Shown piece by piece: positions 16,422 to 25,696 of a stretch of DNA of 33,055 bases. The stretch lies in the NCBI GenBank assembly GCA_964393215.1, contig CAYMSW010000005.1:1-33055 (forward strand), in the 5' to 3' direction. This stretch comes from CAYFNK01 sp964393215. Its GTDB lineage: Archaea; Nanobdellota; Nanobdellia; SCGC-AAA011-G17; PNOQ01. The translations under genes and the position numbers were made by a program. Every line of letters starts with the position of its first letter. Positions within the stretch are counted from its first letter, which is position 1. Under the pieces are notes generated by a model, which worked only from the letters and a program-made list of their open reading frames with translations, was not told where the DNA came from and did not search any database.

Positions 16422-19400
16422 CCAAACCACCTACCCAATCCCTCTTGTCTATCTGCTTCTTTTCCAAAAACACTTTCTATTCTTCTTCTAGTTAAATCAA
16501 GAGTTTGGTAAGAATAAACTGGTAATTTATATCTTTCAGCTAAATTTAAAGAAGGTGTCAAATATTTTGTCACGGAGCCTTCTGAAATTGTGAACAATAA
16601 CTTACCACCACACTTTCTACATTTCCCAATTAAAGGAGGTCGTCTGTATTTTTCATTGCAATCAACGCACCTAAACTGCTGCATGCTGAATTTTCTTAAA
16701 TTACCCTTTATATCCCTAATAAAATGCCTTTCAATAACCAAACGTGCAACATCATTTTCATCAACAGCGCTTATCATTTCAGCTAATTTCATTTGACCGA
16801 TAACTTTTTCACCCATCGTAGGTATTCCCTTATACGCACTATACCTAACCCCTTCGTTCATATTTGTAGTTTCATGAGTAAACCCTAATTTAAAATCGGG
16901 TTTATCCAAATGATCTCCAACAGTTTCTATTTTAATGTCCCAAGGCATCTTATATTGTTCACAAGCCTCATAAAATTCAAGAGGATAGCTCCAAACACAA
17001 TCCATATCGAAAACCATGTCATCAACTTCAGTCAAAATAATATTTGATGTCAAAACAAGAGGTGCATCTTGTGTGGCCCCCCTGTGGCTTGGTAAATATT
17101 TTCTAGAAAAGTTTAGTAACCCATCCATCAATAACATAATTCCATTTTCATCACCATCACAATCTCTTCTTTGTGCACAATGCCAAATAGGGCTAGCATA
17201 GCAACCCTGTGTTTTAGAAAACCCAATTATTCTGCCAACTACTCCAGCAGAAGTATGTGGGGCAAGGCTAATTATTAAATGGCCAACTAACTCTTCTTTC
17301 GATTTCAAATTATAGAACTTATCCAAACCATAAAAACGATTCAACAAATCGTCAACAAAGCCAGCTACCCTAAATAAAATAGAATCGCTTCCTTCCTCAG
17401 AAGATTCTTCACAGGAAGGCAAAACAACATCTTGTGGTAATATCTGTAAAATTTGATCCTCGCTAGTCAACTTTTCACCATAGATGTCTTCAACATATCC
17501 AAGTTCAACAAGTTTATCTACGGAAGTACCTATTTCTTTCGGAACAAAATGTGTAACTGGCATCTCAGTCATATCATAACGGACAGTTCCATCTTTATTG
17601 ACTGCCACCCCATGTATCGATCTTAAAATTCCTTTTGTTAAATCTTCCATAGCCCGATCTTCATTAGAAACGCCTCTAACTCCCTTTACTAAGTCTGGCA
17701 TCTCCTTCAACTTCAATCTATCTTTTGCAACATTACAGAAATGATTAATATCAATATCTCTTCTGTTAAATAAACTATTTTTTCCATGATGTGGACACTC
17801 TTCAAAATCCATTGTTCTTTTACATTCAAAACAATAGGTTCTTCTAGTAGTTTTTTCACTACACTTCTCACAATATGGGTAAACTGTTTCACTACTACAT
17901 TTCTTACAAAAAAAGATTGGAAACTCTGAATTTACCTTTCCTTTCTGTAAAGAAGAGTTAAAACTCCTTAACCTACCTCCTTCAGAACCGACAGGAAATA
18001 AGACGTGTGGGCTACCAGTCATTTTTCTCATCTTAGCTTTCTCAGGCCTACCCATTCTTGCGCCTATTGTTAAACCAGATTTATCCTTCATTTCAACTTC
18101 AGAAAATAGATTTATGTTTTCTAAGGAATCTTTACTTGAATCTACTTTTTTTATTGTTTCTTTAAAATCAATATCTGTAGTGTAAAAACCTAAACTAACC
18201 ATAAACCCTATTGCCCAATCGTCTTCCAAAACAACATACTCCTTAGAAACTGCTCTGTGTGGAACTCCTATTTTTTCTAAAATCTTCTTTGGCTCAATAA
18301 GTTCCGATTCATAATTCAAAGGTAATATTATTTTATACTCTTCTTCTTTTTTGACAGTAGACTTAACCAGCCATCCAAGCAAAACAAGTAATTCTTTAAC
18401 ATCAATATCTTTCCAATGATAAGTAAACTTTGGATGATACGGAACTCCAAGTTCTTTAGATATCTTATATGAATTTGTAGCAGAAATTTTTGTCTTTATT
18501 GGATCATTAAACATTTTCTTAATCAAAGACAAATCAATGCCAGTTGACTTAGAAACTTCTTCTGGCAATTTGGATTTAGACTGTACATGCTTCAACCACC
18601 ATTCTTCACAATACCCAGGAGGAACCAACATATGTGCCCTATTCAAAAAATCACCATAGGGGATCAAAATATCTCCTAAAAATAATATCTCTGAAATTTT
18701 CTTCTTTACTTCTTCATAATTATCCTCTGTCAAAAATACTACATCTCCATTAGTCAACTTTACAATTGGTTCCTCTAATGAATCGCAAGAACTAAGAACA
18801 GTACCTTTACCAGGCCTTTCAACTTTTAACTGAGTTCCAATTGCAATATACTCGTTCAACACCTTCATAGTCAAAGGGTGTGTAGCTGTCGCACTTAACC
18901 CGGTAGTTCTAGTCCTGCCATACCTGAGTCTAAATCCCCCTTTACGTAATGGATATGTCAGAACTGGTCTTCCTGCAACAATATCACTTATGAAAGTATG
19001 GTCTGGAGAAACTTTCTCTTTCTCAGTTTCAGACAAATCTTCTTTCTGTTTTGCTTTTAATCTAGTTTGTAGTTTACAAAACTTAGTCATAAACTTCCAA
19101 TCATCTAATCCAAAATCACTCCCCCATTTATCTAATTGTTTTAACACTTTCTTTGCTTTCTGAGCCAAACATTCACTCATAACCAAACAAAACCCGCCTC
19201 TCAAATTATTTGTAGAAACCCTATCTAATCCCTTATAATTTGAAACTTCCAGTTGTTCAGTTGGATCACCGTCTATTTGAACGGGTAAATTCAACATCAA
19301 ATACTCAACTTCTTCAGAATGTGGAAAATACTGTAGGTTAGTTACTCTCTCATGATAATCTACAACTTCTGTGACTGCCCTCTTGGCTTCGATTTCATCG

Positions 19401-19951
19401 GCATCATATGGATCATAACCTGCTTTCTTCCTAACATAATCTGCAATTAAAACCGATGCTGAGGCAGCAGTACCTCCGGCACTTCTAACTGGCCCAGAAT
19501 ACAATATGGCCATATACTCTTTTCCGTCCCTCCTATGCCTTATATCGATACCAGTAAAGCCTTCAAGAGGACTTGCTACAACACCAACAGTAACATACGC
19601 AAAACCAATTCTAATTCCTACTTCAACAGCTTCTTTCTTATTTTCAAATTCACAAAACTTTCCAGAAGCAACTTCATCAGAGATTACTAATGCAACACGC
19701 CAATCAAGCTTCCCATATTGCTTTTCCAATTCTTCAATACGATCAGGGATTCCCTTTCCAACTATTTGCGGAGCGGCCACTCCAACCAATCCTTCTACTC
19801 TTTCAGCCATGTTCTTAGCAAGAGGTATTTCCATTCTATCAACAGGGTCCATTGATTTTGATTTCGCTTTTTGGGCAAGAGAATAAGCTTTATTGACCTC
19901 TTTATTCAACATTTCATTGTATTTTTCTAATTTTATTGTCATTTTAATCAT
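16418..19951 (-). CDS. polC: DNA polymerase D large subunit (DP2), catalytic
   Basis: 1177 residues, unsplit and with no intein. The active-site segment HCAQRRDCDGDENGIMLL (about 922-940) holds the catalytic aspartates; DAPLVLTS follows. Zinc-binding clusters CKKC...CEKC...CFEC (about 680-715) and CVDC...CRKCGGK (about 1094-1116) are present. The last residues contain QEGLGRWF (1169-1176), a fit to the PCNA-interacting consensus Q-x-x-h-x-x-a-a. It is the replicative polymerase of most non-crenarchaeal archaea. The ORF start at 19951 overlaps the DP1 stop; an in-frame ATG at 19942, one base after that stop, is equally plausible. Confidence 0.97.
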   Translation of the reverse strand: MIKMTIKLEKYNEMLNKEVNKAYSLAQKAKSKSMDPVDRMEIPLAKNMAERVEGLVGVAAPQIVGKGIPDRIEELEKQYGKLDWRVALVISDEVASGKFCEFENKKEAVEVGIRIGFAYVTVGVVASPLEGFTGIDIRHRRDGKEYMAILYSGPVRSAGGTAASASVLIADYVRKKAGYDPYDADEIEAKRAVTEVVDYHERVTNLQYFPHSEEVEYLMLNLPVQIDGDPTEQLEVSNYKGLDRVSTNNLRGGFCLVMSECLAQKAKKVLKQLDKWGSDFGLDDWKFMTKFCKLQTRLKAKQKEDLSETEKEKVSPDHTFISDIVAGRPVLTYPLRKGGFRLRYGRTRTTGLSATATHPLTMKVLNEYIAIGTQLKVERPGKGTVLSSCDSLEEPIVKLTNGDVVFLTEDNYEEVKKKISEILFLGDILIPYGDFLNRAHMLVPPGYCEEWWLKHVQSKSKLPEEVSKSTGIDLSLIKKMFNDPIKTKISATNSYKISKELGVPYHPKFTYHWKDIDVKELLVLLGWLVKSTVKKEEEYKIILPLNYESELIEPKKILEKIGVPHRAVSKEYVVLEDDWAIGFMVSLGFYTTDIDFKETIKKVDSSKDSLENINLFSEVEMKDKSGLTIGARMGRPEKAKMRKMTGSPHVLFPVGSEGGRLRSFNSSLQKGKVNSEFPIFFCKKCSSETVYPYCEKCSEKTTRRTYCFECKRTMDFEECPHHGKNSLFNRRDIDINHFCNVAKDRLKLKEMPDLVKGVRGVSNEDRAMEDLTKGILRSIHGVAVNKDGTVRYDMTEMPVTHFVPKEIGTSVDKLVELGYVEDIYGEKLTSEDQILQILPQDVVLPSCEESSEEGSDSILFRVAGFVDDLLNRFYGLDKFYNLKSKEELVGHLIISLAPHTSAGVVGRIIGFSKTQGCYASPIWHCAQRRDCDGDENGIMLLMDGLLNFSRKYLPSHRGATQDAPLVLTSNIILTEVDDMVFDMDCVWSYPLEFYEACEQYKMPWDIKIETVGDHLDKPDFKLGFTHETTNMNEGVRYSAYKGIPTMGEKVIGQMKLAEMISAVDENDVARLVIERHFIRDIKGNLRKFSMQQFRCVDCNEKYRRPPLIGKCRKCGGKLLFTISEGSVTKYLTPSLNLAERYKLPVYSYQTLDLTRRRIESVFGKEADRQEGLGRWFG

Positions 19952-21566
19952 CAGTAAATTTCATTACTTTTATTTCCCTTGTCTTCAGATTAACAATTGG
20001 CACCCTGGCGGGCTCAGGGATATGACCTGTTTTCTCTTGAAACTCGGTCATGGGTTGCCAACAACTTCCAGAAATTAAAGTTGTTTTTTCTAATTGGGCA
20101 ACTTTAGACCTATGGATATGTCCAGTAGCAAAAAAATCCGGAAGATCTAAAATTATCAACGGATCTTCTTCAACATCAACCATCGAAGGAAAAGAATCGT
20201 GAGTTGGAGATAAATGTCTCTTCTTTAAAATGAGTTTCATCAAATAGTCTATACAATCATAACCGCCTGCTTCCCTTAGGGTTTCCAAATCCCTAACATA
20301 AAAATCAAAACTATTTCCATGATACAACAAAACGTTAAATCCATCAAAATCTTTTGTAGCGCCCATATTAATCACGGAAGGGTTTGTAACTAAAGTAACA
20401 TTTTCTAATTCAGATAAGGGATTACACAAATCAGTATCAAAAGAGGGTTGTGGTTCTGCCAATCTAACTGCATCGTGATTTCCAGGACATGCAACTATCT
20501 GAACATCTTTTCTTATTTTAGACAGGTAATCTGCAATACGATCATATTGTTCAGTTATATCGGAAATATCTAAATCAGAATCTTGTCCAGGATATATTCC
20601 TACACCATCAACTAAATCACCAACTATGAACAAGTACTTCACTTTCAATCCTGCATCCTTTTGATCTTTAGTTCCGTATTCTCCATTAATCCAACTAATA
20701 AACTTCAAGAAATTCTCTTCCATAAAAACATCAGAACCAACATGTAGATCGGATATGAATGCAACATATTCATCGACATTTCCTTTCTTTATTCCCTCGC
20801 CTGGCGGAAACTCTGGAAAAAATATTTCATCCGCAAAAATTAATCCATCGCTTTTCACACCCTTCATACCAATTATTTCATCACACACTATATCTCTAGC
20901 AGAATTATACAGTTCGTCCTTGGTCTTCATCATCAAAACCTTCGTCATCCCAGTTATATCTTCCATCTCAATTATTATGTGCCCATTCTTTGTTGTACTT
21001 TTAGAATAAACCATTCCTATTGTAGAAACTTTCTCACCTTTTCTCTTATTTTGCAATCGATTTATCGAAACTGCATCGCCAAGTCCATTTCTAGTTTGTA
21101 ATATTTTTCTTAGATAATCATAACGAATTTTGTAGTAACTAACAAAAGATGGAACCTCGACTTTGTGATCTTTATCAGAGTAATTCTTCAATATAATTGG
21201 TTTTGAAATGGAATTGTCCAATGCTTCTGTCTCAATTGGCTCGCTTTCTATTTCACTAGTTACAGACAAGGAACTTCCTCCAACACTAGAAACGTTCATA
21301 AATGTCAAATAGACTTCATCATCATCTCCTTTTTCATAATCGACCCTTGCTTTTTCAAAATCATTCCAGCTCAAGTCAAATTTAGTTTTTTTATTCTCAA
21401 CTAATCCCTTGATATCTTTTGTTAAAACAATTGGCCTATTTTCGGGTTCGAACCTTTCCTCTAACTCATCAAACATGCCCTCTTCTGCAATTTTCAAAAT
21501 ATCGGGATTCAACAAGTATCCCCTTCTCAAAAAGAAAGAAATTTTATTAGTTATATTCCCAACCAT
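19944..21566 (-). CDS. polB: DNA polymerase D small subunit (DP1), 3'-5' exonuclease
   Basis: 540 residues. The C-terminal calcineurin-like phosphoesterase has SDLHVGS (272-278), GDLVDGVG (316-323), CPGNHD (360-365), a YHGNSFD motif and ATGHIHRS; all metal-binding residues look intact, so proofreading should be active. An OB domain lies at about 165-260. The N-terminal region (1-130) is less conserved and acidic. The gene overlaps the end of orc1/cdc6 by 16 bases with AAGGAG seven bases before its ATG, so it is coupled to it, and DP2 follows directly. Confidence 0.96.
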   Translation of the reverse strand: MVGNITNKISFFLRRGYLLNPDILKIAEEGMFDELEERFEPENRPIVLTKDIKGLVENKKTKFDLSWNDFEKARVDYEKGDDDEVYLTFMNVSSVGGSSLSVTSEIESEPIETEALDNSISKPIILKNYSDKDHKVEVPSFVSYYKIRYDYLRKILQTRNGLGDAVSINRLQNKRKGEKVSTIGMVYSKSTTKNGHIIIEMEDITGMTKVLMMKTKDELYNSARDIVCDEIIGMKGVKSDGLIFADEIFFPEFPPGEGIKKGNVDEYVAFISDLHVGSDVFMEENFLKFISWINGEYGTKDQKDAGLKVKYLFIVGDLVDGVGIYPGQDSDLDISDITEQYDRIADYLSKIRKDVQIVACPGNHDAVRLAEPQPSFDTDLCNPLSELENVTLVTNPSVINMGATKDFDGFNVLLYHGNSFDFYVRDLETLREAGGYDCIDYLMKLILKKRHLSPTHDSFPSMVDVEEDPLIILDLPDFFATGHIHRSKVAQLEKTTLISGSCWQPMTEFQEKTGHIPEPARVPIVNLKTREIKVMKFTDD

Positions 21567-22918
21567 GTTTTTAACTCCTTGGTAAGGTTTGGTAAATTTG
21601 TAGAAGGCACAGCCAACCTTATTTCTCTGGTCCTGCCATACCTACCTTTACTAATCACCCTTGCATTAATTATCCCTAACAAATCAAGTTCAGCAATTAA
21701 ATCAGAAAGTCTTCTTTGAGTTAAAGTTTTTAATCCACAAGAACTGCACAGGGATTTATAGGATTCATAAACATCCCCAGTCAGTATCTTGTCAAAATCT
21801 TTACTATGTAATTCAAAAATCGATAACAATGCAACTTGGGATTGTTTAGGCAAAGTTCTAATGGCATCATAAATCAAATCTCTTTCAATTTTATCTTCTG
21901 CAAAATCAATATATTTTATATCTAAAATTTCCTGATTTTCTCTCTCAGCCAATTCACCGGCGACCCTCAATAAATCAAGGGCCCTTCTAGCATCCCCGTG
22001 CTCTCTTGCTGCATACGCCGCACATTTGCTAACTACTCCTTCCTTAACAACGTCTTCTTTGAAAGCACCTTCTGCCCTTTGAGAAAGAATGTCTTGTAAT
22101 TGAATTGCATTATAGGATGGAAAATTAATATCTTCCTCTGTTAATGAAGATTTTACTCTTGGGTCTAGATAATTGGCAAATTGTAAATCATTTGATATTC
22201 CAACTATAGTTATTCTTGTCCTCTTAAGCTCCGAATTTAGCCTTGTAAGAGTATATAAAATTTCATCGCCTACTTTTTTTACCAATTGATCTATTTCGTC
22301 AAGGACAATTATTAAATTTCTCTTCTTAGAATCTATTGATTTAACAAATATCCTATAAATCTCATCAGTAGGTAAACCTGTAAATGGAACATCTTCTCCA
22401 AATTCTCTAGCTAAAGCGGCTACTAACCTATACTCTGTATCTGCAACCCTTTTGAGTTTACAATTCAGATAAAAAACACCCAAATTAACATTTTTTGCCT
22501 TCGCAACATTTTTTAATTTCTTAACAACGTGCAATACCGATAAAGTCTTCCCTGTGCCAGTCTTACCGTACAAAAATAAATTAGAGGGCTTCTCGTTCTT
22601 TAGAGAGGGGGCTAATATCGCTGCTATCTCTTTTATTTGTTTTTCTCTATGAGGTATATTTTCAGGAGTATAACTAACTTGCAGAACTTGTTTATCTTTG
22701 AAAATAGATTCTTTCAGCAAGAATTCCTCAAAAAACCCATCAATTCCACCGTTATCCTCAGAAATATCTCCATCACCAGATGAGCTCTCCACTTTATGTA
22801 TCCCTTCTTCAGAAGTTTCTATTACATATTCCTTCAGAGACTTATTTTTTGAAGATTTTAATGAACTTGCCTTCTTCTTACTCTTCTTTTTTCTAATTTG
22901 CTTCTTCTTTTGTGCCAT
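21551..22918 (-). CDS. orc1/cdc6: Origin recognition protein Orc1/Cdc6
   Basis: 455 residues from the ATG at 22918, about 28 bases from TATTTAAG, so leaderless; a longer frame to 22927 is less likely. A very basic tail (1-30) and an acidic linker (35-65) precede the AAA+ module: Walker A YGKTGTGKT (117-125), Walker B LIIVLDEID (202-210), sensor 1 ISND (241-244) and sensor 2 GDARRALDLLR (308-318). A C-terminal winged helix (about 370-455) contacts DNA. It marks and loads the helicase at the origin. It lies immediately beside the candidate origin, and DP1 and DP2 follow in the same operon. Confidence 0.96.
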   Translation of the reverse strand: MAQKKKQIRKKKSKKKASSLKSSKNKSLKEYVIETSEEGIHKVESSSGDGDISEDNGGIDGFFEEFLLKESIFKDKQVLQVSYTPENIPHREKQIKEIAAILAPSLKNEKPSNLFLYGKTGTGKTLSVLHVVKKLKNVAKAKNVNLGVFYLNCKLKRVADTEYRLVAALAREFGEDVPFTGLPTDEIYRIFVKSIDSKKRNLIIVLDEIDQLVKKVGDEILYTLTRLNSELKRTRITIVGISNDLQFANYLDPRVKSSLTEEDINFPSYNAIQLQDILSQRAEGAFKEDVVKEGVVSKCAAYAAREHGDARRALDLLRVAGELAERENQEILDIKYIDFAEDKIERDLIYDAIRTLPKQSQVALLSIFELHSKDFDKILTGDVYESYKSLCSSCGLKTLTQRRLSDLIAELDLLGIINARVISKGRYGRTREIRLAVPSTNLPNLTKELKTWLGI

Positions 22919-22966
22919 GAAGAACAAAATGTGCTAAATCAGTATTTAAGCATTATTAGCCGGAGA

Positions 22967-22984
22967 CCTATATTTCCAATGGAA
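22967..22984 (-). promoter_or_regulatory. ORB-like box L1
   Basis: On the minus strand it reads TTCCATTGGAAATATAGG, fitting TTCCA-N3-GAA-N4-AGG. It contains the best TTCCA/TGGAA dyad of the three. It lies about 20 bases upstream of the orc1/cdc6 TATA element, so Orc1 bound here could also repress its own gene. Confidence 0.7.
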
Positions 22985-23015
22985 AATATTTTTCACCGAA
23001 ACATGTGTATCAAAC

Positions 23016-23033
23016 CCTTCACTTCTAATGGAA
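23016..23033 (-). promoter_or_regulatory. ORB-like box L2
   Basis: On the minus strand it reads TTCCATTAGAAGTGAAGG, followed by one more G, again TTCCA-N3-GAA-N4-AGG. Same orientation as L1, 49 bases away from it. Confidence 0.7.
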
Positions 23034-23267
23034 ACTAGATAGTGATTACAACAATAAACAATATTAAATTAATATAATATATAATAATACAATAAAACAT
23101 ATAAATATAATATTAAAAAAACAAAAAACAGCGTCGATAAACAAATGATAAAAAAATATAACAAATTAAAAGATAAAAACAATAATAACAACATAAATAC
23201 CCTAAAAGATTCAATAATAAACGATTAATTCCAAATGAAAATTCCAAACATTTTTTTAACAACCAAA

Positions 23268-23285
23268 TTCCAAGGGAAAACAAGG
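23268..23285 (+). promoter_or_regulatory. ORB-like box R1
   Basis: Plus strand TTCCAAGGGAAAACAAGG, fitting TTCCA-N3-GAA-N4-AGG in the opposite orientation to L1 and L2, on the far side of the AT-rich core. A C-rich run (TCCCCCTCCC) follows. Confidence 0.7.
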
Positions 23286-23337
23286 TCCCCCTCCCTCAAC
23301 AAATAATTTTAAATACTTCAAATTCAGAAACAATAAT

Positions 23338-23622
23338 ATGGACTTAATGACATTATTGGTGATACTTGTAGTAGTAGTAATAGCTATGGAGATATCTAAA
23401 CATCTATTTATGAAAGGGATAGCAAAATCAATAATAATAATAATTTTATTAGTAGTAGTATTTTTATTCATAGTTGGATCTCTAACTGCAGACAACACAC
23501 TCAAAACAGATAATCCTGTAATAGAAACAGGGGCAGCAATATCTGAAAGCGTAACAGAAAATCCATTTGTAGAAGGAATTGTAGACAAAATGAAGGATTT
23601 TTTCAGAGGCCTTAAAAAGTGA
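23338..23622 (+). CDS. 94-aa membrane protein beside the origin
   Basis: Two TM helices (about 4-18 and 27-47) with a basic loop between, then a mostly polar tail ending in the basic amphipathic FVEGIVDKMKDFFRGLKK. TATA TTTTAAATAC lies about 26 bases before the ATG, giving a leaderless mRNA. It is the first gene to the right of the candidate origin and is transcribed away from it. No family recognised. Confidence 0.65.
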   Translation: MDLMTLLVILVVVVIAMEISKHLFMKGIAKSIIIIILLVVVFLFIVGSLTADNTLKTDNPVIETGAAISESVTENPFVEGIVDKMKDFFRGLKK

Positions 23623-23675
23623 TTGCTAAAATTTGAGAAAGTTTATAAATCCCGCGCTCCTACCAAATAAATACA

Positions 23676-23939
23676 ATGGCAACTGAAGATAGAAAATATT
23701 CAAAACAAATTCTAGGAAAGACAGTAGTAAGTAAGGCTGGAAAAAAGTTTGGAGAAGTGGGAAATATTCTATTTGAGGCAAGAACTGGAGAGATACTACA
23801 CCTAACTCTGAGAAACCCTACTGCATTAGCAGATAATGTTGATTTGGAGAAAGATGAACAAGGAAACCTACTAATACCTCACAGCGCAGTAATAGCAATA
23901 GGGGATTATGTAGTTGTGTCTGAAGAAGATATTCTCTAA
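23676..23939 (+). CDS. PRC-barrel domain protein
   Basis: 87 residues forming one PRC barrel. LGKTVVSKAGKKFGEVGNILFEARTG is the opening beta-hairpin with the Gly-x-x-Gly-x-V pattern, and LLIPHSAVIAIGDYVVV is the canonical IPxxxVxxIGDxVVV close. TATA TTTATAAAT lies about 30 bases upstream of the ATG, with a leader of a few bases at most. PRC barrels occur in RNA maturation (RimM) and partition proteins; a stand-alone archaeal copy has no assigned role. Distinct from the copy at 8360 but of the same fold. Confidence 0.85.
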   Translation: MATEDRKYSKQILGKTVVSKAGKKFGEVGNILFEARTGEILHLTLRNPTALADNVDLEKDEQGNLLIPHSAVIAIGDYVVVSEEDIL

Positions 23940-23982
23940 TTTTTTAGTAAAACTTAAAAGAGATATATTTAATTAGTTCTAT

Positions 23983-25650
23983 ATGGATTTTAAAGAAAAA
24001 CTAAGCAAGTTATTAAAGAATAAAACAAAATTAAAAGAAATAAAACTAGAAGCCCCATCTAACCCTGATTTCGGTGACTTTGCATTCCCCTGTTTTGCAC
24101 TAGGAAAAAATCCAAGTAAAGAATCAGAAAAATTAAAGAAAAAAATAAACAAAATAAATTACATATCAAAAATAGAGACCAAGGGACCATATCTCAATTT
24201 TTTCTTAAACCAAGATTTACTAACAAAAGAGACTCTAAATGGCATATCAGCCGAAAAGAAGAAATATGGTAGTAAAAACATCGGAAAAGGAAAGACTATA
24301 GTGATGGATTATTCCCACCCTAACATTGCAAAACCATTTGGTATAGGGCACCTAAGATCAACTGTAATAGGAAATTCTATATACAATGTTCTAAAATTTA
24401 CTGGATACAAACCAATTTCAGTAAATCACTTAGGTGACTGGGGAACGCAGTTTGGAAAATTAATAGTAGCTTACAAAAAATGGGGCAATAAAAAGTCCTT
24501 AGAAAAAGATCCAATAAAACACCTACTTTCCCTATATGTAAGATTCCATAAAGAAGAAGAAACAAATGAAGAGCTACTAGAAGAAGGGAGAGAATCATTC
24601 AAAAATCTAGAAGAAAAAGATGGAGAGACAACAAAATTATGGAAACACTTCAAAGAACTAAGCCTCAAGGAGTTCAAACGAATATATGATTTATTAAATA
24701 TGAAATTCGATTACTACACGGGAGAATCTTTCTACGTTCCAAATGTAAAAAATACAATAAAAACTATAGACAAAAAACTAAAGACAGAAAAATCAGAAGG
24801 CGCCCTAATAATTGATCTAAAAGAGCCAAACATGCCACCCATTATTTTGGAGAAATCAAATGGCTCATCAACATATCATTCTAGAGATTTAAGTGCAGTA
24901 ATATACCGTTCCAAAAAATTCAAACCAGAAAAAATATTGTATATAGTGGGTTCAGAGCACAAATTATATTTCAAACAATTGTTCAAAGCAGCAGACTTAT
25001 CGAAAATAACTAAATCGGAATTAAAACATATAGATTTTGGACTAATCAGATTCCCTGAAGGAAAAATGTCTACGCGAAAAGGAAACGTAATATTCCTAGA
25101 AGAAGTCCTAAACAAATCAATAGATCTATCTAAAAAAATAATAGAAAAAAAGAACCCAAAACTAAAAAATAAAAAAGACATAGCAAAAAAAGTAGGCATA
25201 GGGGCCATAATTTTTGGAGATTTAAGCAACGACAGAACAAGAAATGTAAATTTCGATTGGGACAAGATACTATCTTTTGAAGGGGAGACTGCCCCCTACA
25301 TCCAATACTCTTGCGTAAGGGCAAATAGCATCCTCAAAAAAGCGAAAATAAAGGGTTTCCAAAAAGCAAATCCAAAATTACTAAATAAACCAGAAGAAAT
25401 AGATCTAATAAAGAAATTATACCAATTTCCTGAAGTAATACAAACAGTCGCAAGAACGTATAAACCACACCACCTTGCAAACTATCTAATCAAATTATCT
25501 CAAAAATTCAATGAATATTATCATAAACATAAAGTAATTTCTAAAAATAAAGAAGAAATGATAGCAAGGTTACTACTAATTAGATCAATAAAACAAGTTC
25601 TAGAGAATGGACTATCCTTGCTGGGAATAGACCCTCCACAAGAAATGTAG
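23983..25650 (+). CDS. argS: Arginyl-tRNA synthetase
   Basis: 555 residues, a normal class I ArgRS length. An N-terminal additional domain (about 1-95) is followed by the catalytic core with SHPNIAKPFGIGHLRSTVIG (111-130), in which the HIGH-type motif is G-I-G-H with the first His replaced, and KMSTRKGNVI (about 361-370) as KMSKS. A DALR anticodon-binding domain closes the protein (about 435-555, starting near APYIQYSCVRANSI). It charges tRNA-Arg. A TATA-like ACTTAAAAG lies about 28 bases before the ATG. Confidence 0.95.
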   Translation: MDFKEKLSKLLKNKTKLKEIKLEAPSNPDFGDFAFPCFALGKNPSKESEKLKKKINKINYISKIETKGPYLNFFLNQDLLTKETLNGISAEKKKYGSKNIGKGKTIVMDYSHPNIAKPFGIGHLRSTVIGNSIYNVLKFTGYKPISVNHLGDWGTQFGKLIVAYKKWGNKKSLEKDPIKHLLSLYVRFHKEEETNEELLEEGRESFKNLEEKDGETTKLWKHFKELSLKEFKRIYDLLNMKFDYYTGESFYVPNVKNTIKTIDKKLKTEKSEGALIIDLKEPNMPPIILEKSNGSSTYHSRDLSAVIYRSKKFKPEKILYIVGSEHKLYFKQLFKAADLSKITKSELKHIDFGLIRFPEGKMSTRKGNVIFLEEVLNKSIDLSKKIIEKKNPKLKNKKDIAKKVGIGAIIFGDLSNDRTRNVNFDWDKILSFEGETAPYIQYSCVRANSILKKAKIKGFQKANPKLLNKPEEIDLIKKLYQFPEVIQTVARTYKPHHLANYLIKLSQKFNEYYHKHKVISKNKEEMIARLLLIRSIKQVLENGLSLLGIDPPQEM

Positions 25651-25667
25651 AAAATTTTATAAATGGC

Positions 25668-25690
25668 TCACCAGTCTTTAAGTCTGGTGA
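25668..25690. promoter_or_regulatory. Inverted repeat over the predicted start of the 25697 transcript
   Basis: TCACCAG, a nine-base spacer, then CTGGTGA: perfect 7-bp arms. A TATA-like TTTTATAAAT lies at 25655-25664, placing the expected transcription start near 25684, inside the repeat. A dyad over the start site fits a repressor operator or an mRNA hairpin near the ATG at 25697. Confidence 0.45.
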
Positions 25691-25696
25691 TTTTAA

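Larger units (their letters stand above)
22919..23337. other. oriC: Candidate replication origin (oriC) with ORB boxes and AT-rich core
   Basis: A 419-base gene-free segment next to orc1/cdc6. Three boxes share TTCCA-N3-GAA-N4-AGG with identical spacing: two on the minus strand at the left and one on the plus strand at the right. Between them, about 23040-23262 is almost pure A+T with long A/T runs, a likely unwinding element. A further half-box TTCCAAATGAAA lies at 23229-23240. Archaeal origin recognition boxes consist of a TTCCA/TGGAA dyad followed by a G-run, and inverted ORBs flanking an AT-rich element next to orc1/cdc6 are the classic layout. Genes on both sides are transcribed away from it. 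Confidence 0.85.

Noticed and set aside
21445..21454. GGTTCGAACC, resembling a tRNA T-loop
   Set aside because: Lies inside DP1 codons and has no acceptor or anticodon stem around it.
25668..25690. Inverted repeat considered as the ArgRS terminator or a tRNA fragment
   Set aside because: Archaeal terminators are T-runs, none follows it, and the downstream gene's TATA box precedes it; no tRNA arms.
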